The notes under the pieces were generated by a model. The model was not told where the DNA came from. It did not search any database and was given only the letters and a program-made list of their open reading frames with translations. The position numbers and the translations under genes were made by a program. Shown one piece after another: positions 1-5,638 of a stretch of DNA of 13,052 nucleotides (its first letter is position 1; every line of letters begins with the position of its first letter). Source of the stretch: Lachnospiraceae bacterium (lineage in GTDB: Bacteria; Bacillota; Clostridia; Lachnospirales; Lachnospiraceae); assembly GCA_014804495.1 (NCBI GenBank), contig JAAUZS010000084.1, forward strand, positions 15,978-29,029. The letters are read 5' to 3'.

Positions 1-936
1 CCGGATTACGCATATGTATATCTGAACAGAATAACAGACTGCGCCGTAGATTCTATTGCAGATTTTTCCGCTTTATCAGATAATCTGCTTATATCTGAAT
101 GGATGGAGTTCTTTGAAGCACAATCTTTAAGTGAAAAAGAACTTCTTGCAAAAACACGCGCTGCCGCGGGATATCCGATGAAGGATTACGTGTATGTCGA
201 TATGGATCACGACGGTTTAAAAGAATTAATAGGCGTTGCTGACAGCGGCGATAATAAACCATTTCAAACATGGTACTGCAGCAGTGACGGCGAGACATGT
301 CTTTTAATTCATCAAAGTTCAATGTTATTTGATGACCTTACAATAGAATTGCTTGAATTTAATTATGAAACGCATGTTGTAATAAATTCTTATAGATTAA
401 TAGGTACATCAAAAGAGTTTTCCATCATGTCCCTTAAAAACGGAGAAATACGCATTTGGGTTTCCAACGAATGGGGTTATGTCTATATGACAAAAAACGG
501 AGACATACTTCTAGATGTAGAGGACTATGATGGCATATACGATCCGGATATCGGCCGCACTTATTCTCATACTTGGATAGATACATATCTGTGTTTTGAC
601 GGAGAATCTTACAAAGAATACATAGCATATGAAATAACGGAATCAGAATATTTGAATTTTATAAACGCACAAGAAATAAAAGACAGGATTGCCGGCGAAT
701 TAACGGAATCAGATACTATAAAGTTGGAATATAAATATTTCAAAAGGAAAAATAATATTCTTCATATACAATGCAATGTACACCAGAGCTCAGGTACGAT
801 ATATTACGGATACTATACCATCAGGTACTCCGATGACGTGCTTGATGAACAATTTGTCACACCGGATAATCTATCGGACGCATATAATCCGGGACAAATG
901 TATCCCCGACTCTCTAATTTTGAGGAAGCTCCTTAA
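1..936 (+). CDS. Unknown protein with DxDxDG motif, 3' part (N-terminus outside window)
   Basis: The frame is open from base 1, so this is the last 311 codons of a longer gene; the Met at 103 is internal and has no ribosome binding site. I do not recognise the family with certainty. Near the start (about 190-225) it reads YVDMDHDGLKELIG, an Asp-rich D-x-D-x-D-G loop followed by a hydrophobic stretch. Such loops resemble calcium-binding or VCBS/dockerin-like repeats and are common in secreted lipoproteins of Lachnospiraceae. The rest is rich in Tyr, Asp, Glu and Ile, with no transmembrane segment, which suits a soluble beta-rich extracytoplasmic protein. A signal peptide or lipobox, if any, lies upstream of the window. 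It converges with the methyltransferase gene, 11 nt between stop codons. Reality of the gene is well supported; function is not. Confidence 0.75.
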   Translation, partial: PDYAYVYLNRITDCAVDSIADFSALSDNLLISEWMEFFEAQSLSEKELLAKTRAAAGYPMKDYVYVDMDHDGLKELIGVADSGDNKPFQTWYCSSDGETCLLIHQSSMLFDDLTIELLEFNYETHVVINSYRLIGTSKEFSIMSLKNGEIRIWVSNEWGYVYMTKNGDILLDVEDYDGIYDPDIGRTYSHTWIDTYLCFDGESYKEYIAYEITESEYLNFINAQEIKDRIAGELTESDTIKLEYKYFKRKNNILHIQCNVHQSSGTIYYGYYTIRYSDDVLDEQFVTPDNLSDAYNPGQMYPRLSNFEEAP

Positions 937-949
937 AAGCAGCTTCCTC
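922..949. terminator. Inverted repeat across two convergent stop codons (weak terminator candidate)
   Basis: GAGGAAGCT (922-930) and AGCTTCCTC (941-949) are perfect 9-bp complements around a 10-nt loop. The TAA of the plus-strand gene (934-936) is in the loop and the TGA of the minus-strand gene (948-950) overlaps the distal arm. It could end transcription in both directions, but neither side has a real T-tract, so intrinsic termination is uncertain. Confidence 0.4.
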
Positions 950-2111
950 AGCGAAGTTCAATTCCCAATAACCGAAGCAATGTCGGAGTAAAAGAAAATT
1001 CATTCGTTAATTCAGAAACCTCCTTAAGAGCTCTCTCTCTGACATTCTTCGGGGTCATCGGTCTAAGAACTGCTCGTATCAGGATATTTTTAGGTGTATT
1101 TTCAAAATCGATAAACTCTAACAGCTGCGTTTTATACCCGCAATATTCAAGCAAATTTGCACGTATCGCATCTGTTGCCAATGCACAAAAGCGCTCTTTG
1201 ATAATTCCGTATCTCGATAATATGGGAAAGTTGTCCGATTTAATCTGCTTATTAAGTTCATGCTGACAGCATGGTACGGAAAAAATCATCCTGGCCTTCC
1301 ATCTTATTGCATTATATAGGGCATAATCCGTCGCAGTGTCGCAGGCATGCAGTGTAATTACCATATCTACGTCAAACGGAGCTTCAAATCCGTTAATGTC
1401 TCCAAGCACAAATTTCAGATTGCCGTAATTATACTTCTTTGCGGCAATATTGCATTTTTCAATGACGTCAGCCTTTAAATCGAGTCCAATCATATTAACA
1501 TCAATTTTCATAATCTTTGTCAGATAATAATATACAACAAAGGTTAGATACGACTTACCGCAGCCAAAATCTATGACATTCAGCTTTTTAAGCTGCATAT
1601 TTGAAATCTCATCATCCAATATTTCTAAGAATCTGTTTATCTGCCTATATTTGTCATACATGGAATTAACGACTTTTTTATCCTTAGTGAAAATACCCAT
1701 ATCTGTCAATGGCTCGATATCCATTCCTTCTTCGAGAATATATTTTTTCTTTCTGTTATGTTCTTTGCTTACGGGGATGGCACTGCTTGTATCCGTATCA
1801 TTCTTTTTTACTTTATAATTGCATGAACCGTTTTTTGAAATAAGAATTATATGCTCCTTATCAGCCGACATACCGTTGACCTGTCTGAAATGATTCTCAA
1901 CGAGCTGCATACATCTTGCCTGCAAATCCTGTGGCATGATGTTTTCATGAAATACCTGCTCCTTAGTATATTTCGCCGCCTGAAACATTTCTCCCTTGTT
2001 TTCTATGACAATCTTTCTATATTCTTCCGTCTTTAATGCGGGTTTACTGATAATGATTTTCCTAATATCAGAATCTGTCATTAATGATATATATTGCTCT
2101 AATTCATTCAT
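948..2111 (-). CDS. Class I SAM-dependent methyltransferase (Methyltransf_32-like)
   Basis: A 387-residue protein, probably cytoplasmic. The N-terminal 130 residues have no motif I can name. The Rossmann methyltransferase core begins around residue 175 with motif I VIDFGCGKSYLT (179-190), the SAM-binding glycine loop. An acidic residue follows at the end of strand 2 (GLDLKAD, Asp211), then GDINGF (237-242), and VITLHACDTATDYAL (251-265) at the motif IV position. FSVPCCQHEL (277-286) is characteristic of the Methyltransf_32 group, which includes METTL25/RRNAD1-like proteins of mostly unknown substrate. An RNA substrate is plausible but is inference. It is monocistronic: a candidate promoter lies just upstream and the toxin-antitoxin remnant precedes it. 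ATG 2111 is the only good start, yet the nearest strong Shine-Dalgarno (GGGGAGG) is about 25 nt away. Confidence 0.85.
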   Translation of the reverse strand: MNELEQYISLMTDSDIRKIIISKPALKTEEYRKIVIENKGEMFQAAKYTKEQVFHENIMPQDLQARCMQLVENHFRQVNGMSADKEHIILISKNGSCNYKVKKNDTDTSSAIPVSKEHNRKKKYILEEGMDIEPLTDMGIFTKDKKVVNSMYDKYRQINRFLEILDDEISNMQLKKLNVIDFGCGKSYLTFVVYYYLTKIMKIDVNMIGLDLKADVIEKCNIAAKKYNYGNLKFVLGDINGFEAPFDVDMVITLHACDTATDYALYNAIRWKARMIFSVPCCQHELNKQIKSDNFPILSRYGIIKERFCALATDAIRANLLEYCGYKTQLLEFIDFENTPKNILIRAVLRPMTPKNVRERALKEVSELTNEFSFTPTLLRLLGIELR

Positions 2112-2122
2112 ATCAATGTTGT

Positions 2123-2134
2123 GCCGTTGCCGGC
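2123..2134 (-). promoter_or_regulatory. GNRA-type mini-hairpin between Shine-Dalgarno and start codon
   Basis: On the minus strand GCCG-GCAA-CGGC forms a 4-bp GC stem with a GCAA tetraloop. It sits between GGGGAGG (2137-2143) and the methyltransferase ATG (2109-2111). Folding would shorten the apparent Shine-Dalgarno spacing from about 25 to about 13 nt. A role in translation is inference. Confidence 0.4.
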
Positions 2135-2149
2135 TACCTCCCCCGACCT

Positions 2150-2178
2150 ATTATATTGATTAGTCTATAGCTTTTTAA
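2150..2178 (-). promoter_or_regulatory. Candidate sigma-A promoter of the methyltransferase gene
   Basis: A perfect -10 box TATAAT (2155 to 2150 on the minus strand) lies 17 nt from a weak -35 TTAAAA (2178 to 2173, 4/6 to TTGACA). The predicted start is near 2143, giving a leader of about 32 nt that begins almost on the GGGGAGG. Confidence 0.5.
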
Positions 2179-2286
2179 TATTGAATTCAACAGTTTATTT
2201 AAAAAACAAATTAAAAAGGGCATAAAGCTTAATAATTCACCAAGACCTTACCCCTGTTTACATTTGCTATTTAGCTGTATAAAATA

Positions 2287-2460
2287 TTATTCCTTATCAT
2301 TCCTTTCAGGAAAATCAGATAAAGAATTTATCTTCTCTCTTATACCTTTTACCATATTAATAGCAGCCGTCGGATTCTTCAGGTTATAAGCAATATGATC
2401 GCCGGCATTTTCCAAATCCTGCTCTGCCAAGTCGGTAATCTCAATCCGGTAATGCTTCAT
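2287..2460 (-). pseudogene. Truncated RelE/ParE-family toxin
   Basis: A 57-residue product beginning MKHYRIEITDLAEQDLENAG. This matches the first beta-strand and first helix of RelE/ParE-superfamily toxins (typical start: xYxIxITxxAExDLxxIxxYIA). It continues with NPTAAINMVKGIREKINSL, the second helix, and SDFPER, where these toxins normally lead into the beta-sheet. Family members are usually about 90-110 residues. Here a TAA follows NDKE, and the region after it has no recognisable remainder in any minus-strand frame. The C-terminal strands that carry the functional surface are therefore missing, and the toxin is probably dead. The ATG overlaps the antitoxin stop by 4 nt (ATGA), the usual translational coupling of such pairs. 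Family call is from motif recognition, not a search. Confidence 0.7.
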
Positions 2461-2615
2461 TCTGCGTATTTCTTCTCCAATCTGTCACATACAGTATTAA
2501 AGTCTTTGGTCTTTCCATCTTTAATCTGCTCTAATCCTTCCATTACAAGATTGCGAACTTCTTTTTTTTGTTCACTTAATATGCTTTGATAGTCATTTTT
2601 TAATGCTGCTTCCAC
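2457..2615 (-). CDS. Small antitoxin of a type II RelE/ParE-type pair
   Basis: A 52-residue protein with a GTG start, opening VEAALKNDYQSILSEQKKEV and ending VCDRLEKKYAE. It is highly charged and predicted helical. Size, composition and the GKTKDFNTVCDRLEKKY ending are familiar from short antitoxins paired with RelE/ParE toxins in Clostridia. Its TGA overlaps the ATG of the toxin gene. A purine-rich AAGGAAGG lies 11 nt before the GTG, and no ATG is available in frame. Antitoxins of this type bind and neutralise the toxin and often repress their own promoter. As the toxin is truncated, this one may be an orphan antitoxin or merely a regulator. The gene appears intact. Confidence 0.65.
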   Translation of the reverse strand: MEAALKNDYQSILSEQKKEVRNLVMEGLEQIKDGKTKDFNTVCDRLEKKYAE

Positions 2616-2639
2616 AAAAAACCAGTCCTTCCTTGTATT

Positions 2640-2714
2640 AGTATACTCTAATCAGTAAAATTTTTTCTTCCTATATCTTACTTTCATAATACCTTAGGAT
2701 GGCAGGATTTTCAA
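2640..2714 (-). promoter_or_regulatory. Promoter of the toxin-antitoxin pair, with possible operator
   Basis: TTGAAA (2714 to 2709) and TATTAT (2691 to 2686), each 5/6 to consensus, are separated by exactly 17 nt. Predicted start is near 2679, about 64 nt before the GTG. The spacer contains the short palindrome CCTTAGG (2692-2698) and the leader contains AGTATACT (2640-2647). Either could be an operator for the antitoxin; this is unproven. Confidence 0.6.
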
Positions 2715-2789
2715 TAATTATTTGAGACCTTTTCAGCTTATGATTAAAAACAATAAAAATCTCCAAAATGTAAAATATTCCCGAAACAT

Positions 2790-2832
2790 AAAAAGACACC
2801 ACCACCTATATTTCTATAAGTAATGATGTCTT
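2790..2832 (-). terminator. Intrinsic terminator of rpsB-tsf
   Basis: On the minus strand an 18-bp stem (arms 2832-2815 and 2810-2793, with several G-U pairs) is capped by a GAAA tetraloop. A run of T residues follows (2793-2790). It lies about 60 nt after the tsf stop codon. No pyrH or frr follows, so the transcript ends here. Confidence 0.85.
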
Positions 2833-2892
2833 ATCATTTCATTTTCAATCTGCCTTTAAATAACAAGCTAATTTGCGATAACGTATTATTTC

Positions 2893-3831
2893 TTAGTTCC
2901 CAGCCATCTGCTTTGCAACTTCCTCTGCAAAGTTCTCTTCCTTCTTCTCGATACCTTCGCCTGTCTCAAAACGAACGAAGGATTTGATGGAAAGGTTAGC
3001 GCTGTTTTCTTTTGCAACCTGCTCGATGTATTTTGCTACAGACTGCTTACCGTCCTCAGCTTTTACATATACCTGCTCTAACAGACATACTTCTTTGAGT
3101 TCCTTATTCAGACGGCCTGCTACGGCGCCCTCAATTACTTTTTCGGGCTTTCCTGCCATCTTAGGATCGTTCTTAATCTGCTCAGCGATAATCTCTTTTT
3201 CATGTGCCTTATATTCCTCGGATACATCATCTGTAGAAACATATTTAGGATTCAGCGCTGCAACCTGCATAGCGATGTTCATCAACGCTTCCTTAACGCC
3301 ATCGTTTACAACATCTGTAGCTGCTTCTACGATAACGCCGATTCTTCCGCCGCCGTGTACATAAGTAACTACGCAGCCGTCGTTTGCACAAACTTTTGCA
3401 AATCTTCTGATATTCAGGTTTTCACCGATTACTGCAATTTTATCAACCAATGCTTCTTTTACTGTCTTGGAAGCGTCTAAGTGCCAGCTTTCTGCAAGGA
3501 AAGAATCCAAATCAGCTGCGTCTGAATTAACAGCCTGTGAAGCAACAGCCTCAACATATGTCTGGAAATCTTCATTTTTTGCAACGAAGTCTGTCTCGGA
3601 ATTAACCTCTACGACTGCTGCTGTCTTATCATCCTTAACGGCAACACGGCAAAGTCCTTCTGCTGCAATTCTGCCTGCTTTCTTTTCAGCTTTTGCCTGT
3701 CCGTTCTTTCTCAAATATTCAACCGCTGCTTCCATATCTCCGTCAGTTTCGCCCAGAGCCTTCTTGCAATCCATCATGCCTGCACCGGTCATTTCTCTTA
3801 ACTCTTTTACCATTGCTGCTGTGATAGCCAT
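2893..3831 (-). CDS. tsf: Elongation factor Ts
   Basis: A 312-residue cytoplasmic translation factor, the guanine nucleotide exchange factor that regenerates EF-Tu-GTP. It starts MAITAAMVKELREMTGAGMM, the N-terminal UBA-like domain with the family signature at residues 11-26. It carries the EF-Ts core signature VEVNSETDFVAKN at 74-86, whose TDFVAKN contacts EF-Tu. The dimerisation/core domain follows to the end. It is slightly longer than the E. coli protein (283 residues), with an acidic Lys/Glu-rich region near the C-terminus. GGAGG lies 8 nt before the ATG. It sits 68 nt behind rpsB with no terminator between, so the two are co-transcribed. In B. subtilis pyrH and frr follow tsf; here a terminator and a toxin-antitoxin remnant do. 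Confidence 0.97.
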   Translation of the reverse strand: MAITAAMVKELREMTGAGMMDCKKALGETDGDMEAAVEYLRKNGQAKAEKKAGRIAAEGLCRVAVKDDKTAAVVEVNSETDFVAKNEDFQTYVEAVASQAVNSDAADLDSFLAESWHLDASKTVKEALVDKIAVIGENLNIRRFAKVCANDGCVVTYVHGGGRIGVIVEAATDVVNDGVKEALMNIAMQVAALNPKYVSTDDVSEEYKAHEKEIIAEQIKNDPKMAGKPEKVIEGAVAGRLNKELKEVCLLEQVYVKAEDGKQSVAKYIEQVAKENSANLSIKSFVRFETGEGIEKKEENFAEEVAKQMAGN

Positions 3832-3899
3832 CTATATTTCCTCCTATATAATTCATTTTAAATTTAATCTGCAGATTTTCATATAAATCTATACTGATA

Positions 3900-4694
3900 T
3901 TACTCCCCAGCTTCTTCTGCTGCTGCAATTTCTTCAATATCTACGGCTTTAGCATCATCTTCTGCTGCCGCTTCCTCTTCTGCCGCAGCTTCCTGCTCAA
4001 CATATTCTTCTGCACCCTGATTTGCTTCGATAACAGCATCTGCCATCTTGGATACAATCAGTTTGACAGCTCTAATCGCGTCGTCATTACCGGGAATAAT
4101 ATAATCAAGTTCTTCGGGATCACAGTTTGTATCGCCGATTCCAATCAATGTGATTCCAAGGGAATGTGCTTCCTGAACACAGATTCTTTCTTTCTTAGGG
4201 TCAACTACGAAGATACAGTCGGGAATTCTTGTCATTTTCTTGATTCCGCCTAAGTTCTTCTCTAATTTATCCCATTCTTTCTTAAGCTTAATTACTTCTT
4301 TTTTGGGAAGTACATCGAATGTACCGTCTTCAGACATCAATTCTATAGCTTTTAATCTGTCGATTCTGGACTGAATTGTCTTGAAGTTGGTCAGCATACC
4401 GCCCAGCCATCTTTCATTGACATAATACATACCGCAGCGCTCAGCCTCTGTCTTAACAGCATCCTGCGCCTGTTTCTTGGTTCCTACAAAAAGAATGGTA
4501 CCGCCCTGTGAAGCAACGTCAAACACTGCTTTGTATGCTTCGTCTACTTTACCTACAGATTTCTGTAAGTCGATAATGTGAATACCGTTTCTCTCTGTGA
4601 AGATATAAGGAGCCATCTTAGGGTTCCATCTTCTTGTCTGATGTCCGAAATGAACACCTGCTTCCAGTAACTGTTTCATTGAAATAACGCTCAT
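3900..4694 (-). CDS. rpsB: 30S ribosomal protein S2
   Basis: A 264-residue ribosomal protein S2 of the small subunit, needed late in 30S assembly and for S1 binding or mRNA docking. The N-terminus [20 protein letters not shown] and the following [18 protein letters not shown] and VGTKKQAQ are classic S2 motifs. [17 protein letters not shown] text ([15 protein letters not shown]) marks the C-terminal end of the core. The last 35 or so residues form an Ala/Glu-rich acidic tail not needed for the fold, as in many Clostridia. I chose the ATG at 4694 rather than the in-frame ATG at 4709. The latter lies inside the Shine-Dalgarno (ATGGAGG), GGAGG is 8 nt before 4694, and S2 proteins begin at this MSVIS. 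The gene has its own promoter and structured leader. Confidence 0.97.
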   Translation of the reverse strand: MSVISMKQLLEAGVHFGHQTRRWNPKMAPYIFTERNGIHIIDLQKSVGKVDEAYKAVFDVASQGGTILFVGTKKQAQDAVKTEAERCGMYYVNERWLGGMLTNFKTIQSRIDRLKAIELMSEDGTFDVLPKKEVIKLKKEWDKLEKNLGGIKKMTRIPDCIFVVDPKKERICVQEAHSLGITLIGIGDTNCDPEELDYIIPGNDDAIRAVKLIVSKMADAVIEANQGAEEYVEQEAAAEEEAAAEDDAKAVDIEEIAAAEEAGE

Positions 4695-4724
4695 GTTTCT
4701 TTCCTCCATTTAGTTGTTTTCTCC

Positions 4725-4797
4725 CATATGCCTTAACGGATATACCGGCTCGTCTGCTAACCCTTGCACAAGGGCACCAACAGACAATGGACATATG
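4725..4797 (-). ncRNA. Structured rpsB leader, candidate S2 autoregulatory RNA
   Basis: The minus-strand leader can fold into a closed structure. A closing helix pairs CATATGTC (4797-4790) with GGCATATG (4732-4725), 8 bp with one wobble. Inside it GTCTGT (4785-4780) pairs with GCAGAC (4757-4752), and the arm is capped by CCCTT-GTGC-AAGGG (4774-4761). A smaller CGG/CCG hairpin fits in the remaining segment (about 4737-4747). The structure ends about 18 nt before the rpsB Shine-Dalgarno. rpsB leaders that bind S2 are known in other bacteria; assignment of that role here is inference. Confidence 0.55.
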
Positions 4798-4839
4798 TGT
4801 TTTCTGCATGTGACATACTTATTCCACACACGCCTAATT

Positions 4840-4868
4840 ACTATATCATAAAAAAAGAGCTTATGCAA
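4840..4868 (-). promoter_or_regulatory. Candidate promoter of rpsB-tsf
   Basis: TATAGT (4845 to 4840, 5/6 to TATAAT) lies 17 nt from TTGCAT (4868 to 4863, TTG matching). The -35 element is inside the loop and arm of the preceding terminator hairpin. Predicted start near 4833 gives a leader of about 139 nt holding the folded element. Confidence 0.5.
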
Positions 4869-4877
4869 GCTCTTTTT
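4850..4877 (-). terminator. Intrinsic terminator of the chemotaxis/motility operon
   Basis: AAAAAGAGCTT (4852-4862) and AAGCTCTTTTT (4867-4877) pair over 11 bp with a 4-nt loop. On the minus strand seven T residues follow (4856-4850). It begins 12 nt after the stop codon at 4890. The A/T-flanked arms could also act weakly on the plus strand, where no gene is present. Confidence 0.88.
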
Positions 4878-4889
4878 CCTGATTTTACC

Positions 4890-5615
4890 TCACTCCGTTA
4901 CCTTTGAGCCCGTAACAATTTTTGCCATCTGCTCGTCGGTAGCTCCTATCGGAATTGTATATGTTCCCGCTCTGATTTTTTTGTCATAGCCATGCTCACA
5001 CAAATAAGTATCAAAATCCGACGCAGATTCAACCACGCCTATCTCTGCAAGTTTTTTGCTGACTGTATAGGAGCTCTCTCCATTCGATATTATTATAACC
5101 TTAGGAAATTCCTTATCTGTTGACAAGGTCTCCTGTGCGCCGGTTTCAGTCATGTCCGCATCGCTTTGTGTATCCTGTACGCTGCCATCATCCATTTCTG
5201 TGTCGCTTTGTATATCCTGTACGCTGTCCTCAGTCATTTCAGTATCACTTTGTGTCTCCGGTGCAATATCTGCGTCCGTATCTGTATCATTTTGTTCGCC
5301 CTGTTTATCTGTACCGGCATTAGACCATGCATCCGGCAATAACGGTAATGTGGTATTTGGCTGTTCATCAGTATCTTCTGATTCTAAGGTGTCTTCCGGC
5401 TGATCAGCATCGGTTTCCTGTACATCATTATCTTCCTCTGACGAAGTATCTATCAGTACCGTGCTTTCTATCATTCCAAGTTGTTTAGCCCTTGCCATAA
5501 TCTCTTCATCGGTCATCTTATTGTCGTTATTAGATCCCCTAATGCACATTATAACTGCCATTACGACGATTCCAAGACCCAGACCGCGTAAATAGTATTT
5601 CAATTTCAGTTTCAT
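4890..5615 (-). CDS. Membrane-anchored protein with MltG-like LysM-type domain, no catalytic domain
   Basis: A 241-residue protein. A Lys-rich start and a hydrophobic segment at about residues 9-25 give a single N-terminal membrane anchor, with the rest outside. There is no convincing lipobox. Residues 55-170 are acidic, Thr/Asp/Glu-rich and probably disordered, and include three 14-residue repeats (121-162). Residues 172-236 (KVIIISNGESSYTVSKKLAE, then KIRAGTYTIPIG and EQMAKIVTG) resemble the N-terminal LysM-like domain of MltG/YceG endolytic transglycosylases, which typically reads IPEG...VxxxLxxxGLI...LKAGTY.L..G. The YceG catalytic domain with its Glu is absent, so enzyme activity is not expected. 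Peptidoglycan binding is possible. It is the last gene of the operon, 23 nt after the DUF6115 gene, with a weak GGGTGA ribosome binding site. Confidence 0.75.
   Translation of the reverse strand: MKLKLKYYLRGLGLGIVVMAVIMCIRGSNNDNKMTDEEIMARAKQLGMIESTVLIDTSSEEDNDVQETDADQPEDTLESEDTDEQPNTTLPLLPDAWSNAGTDKQGEQNDTDTDADIAPETQSDTEMTEDSVQDIQSDTEMDDGSVQDTQSDADMTETGAQETLSTDKEFPKVIIISNGESSYTVSKKLAEIGVVESASDFDTYLCEHGYDKKIRAGTYTIPIGATDEQMAKIVTGSKVTE
5130..5255 (-). repeat. Three tandem 42-bp coding repeats
   Basis: Three in-frame 42-bp units (5255-5214, 5213-5172, 5171-5130) encode 14-residue repeats: TQSDTEMTEDSVQD, IQSDTEMDDGSVQD and TQSDADMTETGAQE. They lie in the acidic linker of the MltG-like protein. 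The third copy is the most diverged. Confidence 0.8.
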
Positions 5616-5638
5616 AATTCACCCAAAAATTCGCCCTT

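Noticed and set aside
2395..2589. Plus-strand open frame opposite the toxin and antitoxin
   Set aside because: The minus strand carries the recognisable coupled pair; this frame has no ribosome binding site.
2733..2789. 18-residue hydrophobic open frame (MFREYFTFWRFLLFLIIS) on the minus strand after the tsf terminator
   Set aside because: Its start lies in the terminator T-tract, so it would hardly be transcribed, and the Phe/Leu content is expected from AT-rich DNA.
3866..3877. Palindrome AATCTGCAGATT between rpsB and tsf
   Set aside because: It allows at most a 4-5 bp stem and is not followed by a clear T-tract, so it is not a terminator.
2984..3886. Plus-strand open frames opposite tsf
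   Set aside because: They are antisense shadows of a certain EF-Ts gene, with no ribosome binding sites and Ser/Thr/Phe-rich, low-quality protein sequence.
3900..4010. Ala/Glu-rich repetitive DNA at the 3' end of rpsB
   Set aside because: Codon repetition from the acidic S2 tail, common in this gene family in Clostridia, not a separate repeat element.
4618..4809. 63-codon minus-strand frame across the rpsB leader
   Set aside because: It runs into rpsB in another frame, lacks a ribosome binding site and overlaps the folded leader. A leader peptide is possible but nothing supports it.
5120..5403. Plus-strand open frames opposite the 42-bp repeats
   Set aside because: Their apparent repetitive Cys/Ser protein sequences simply mirror the tandem repeats of the minus-strand gene.
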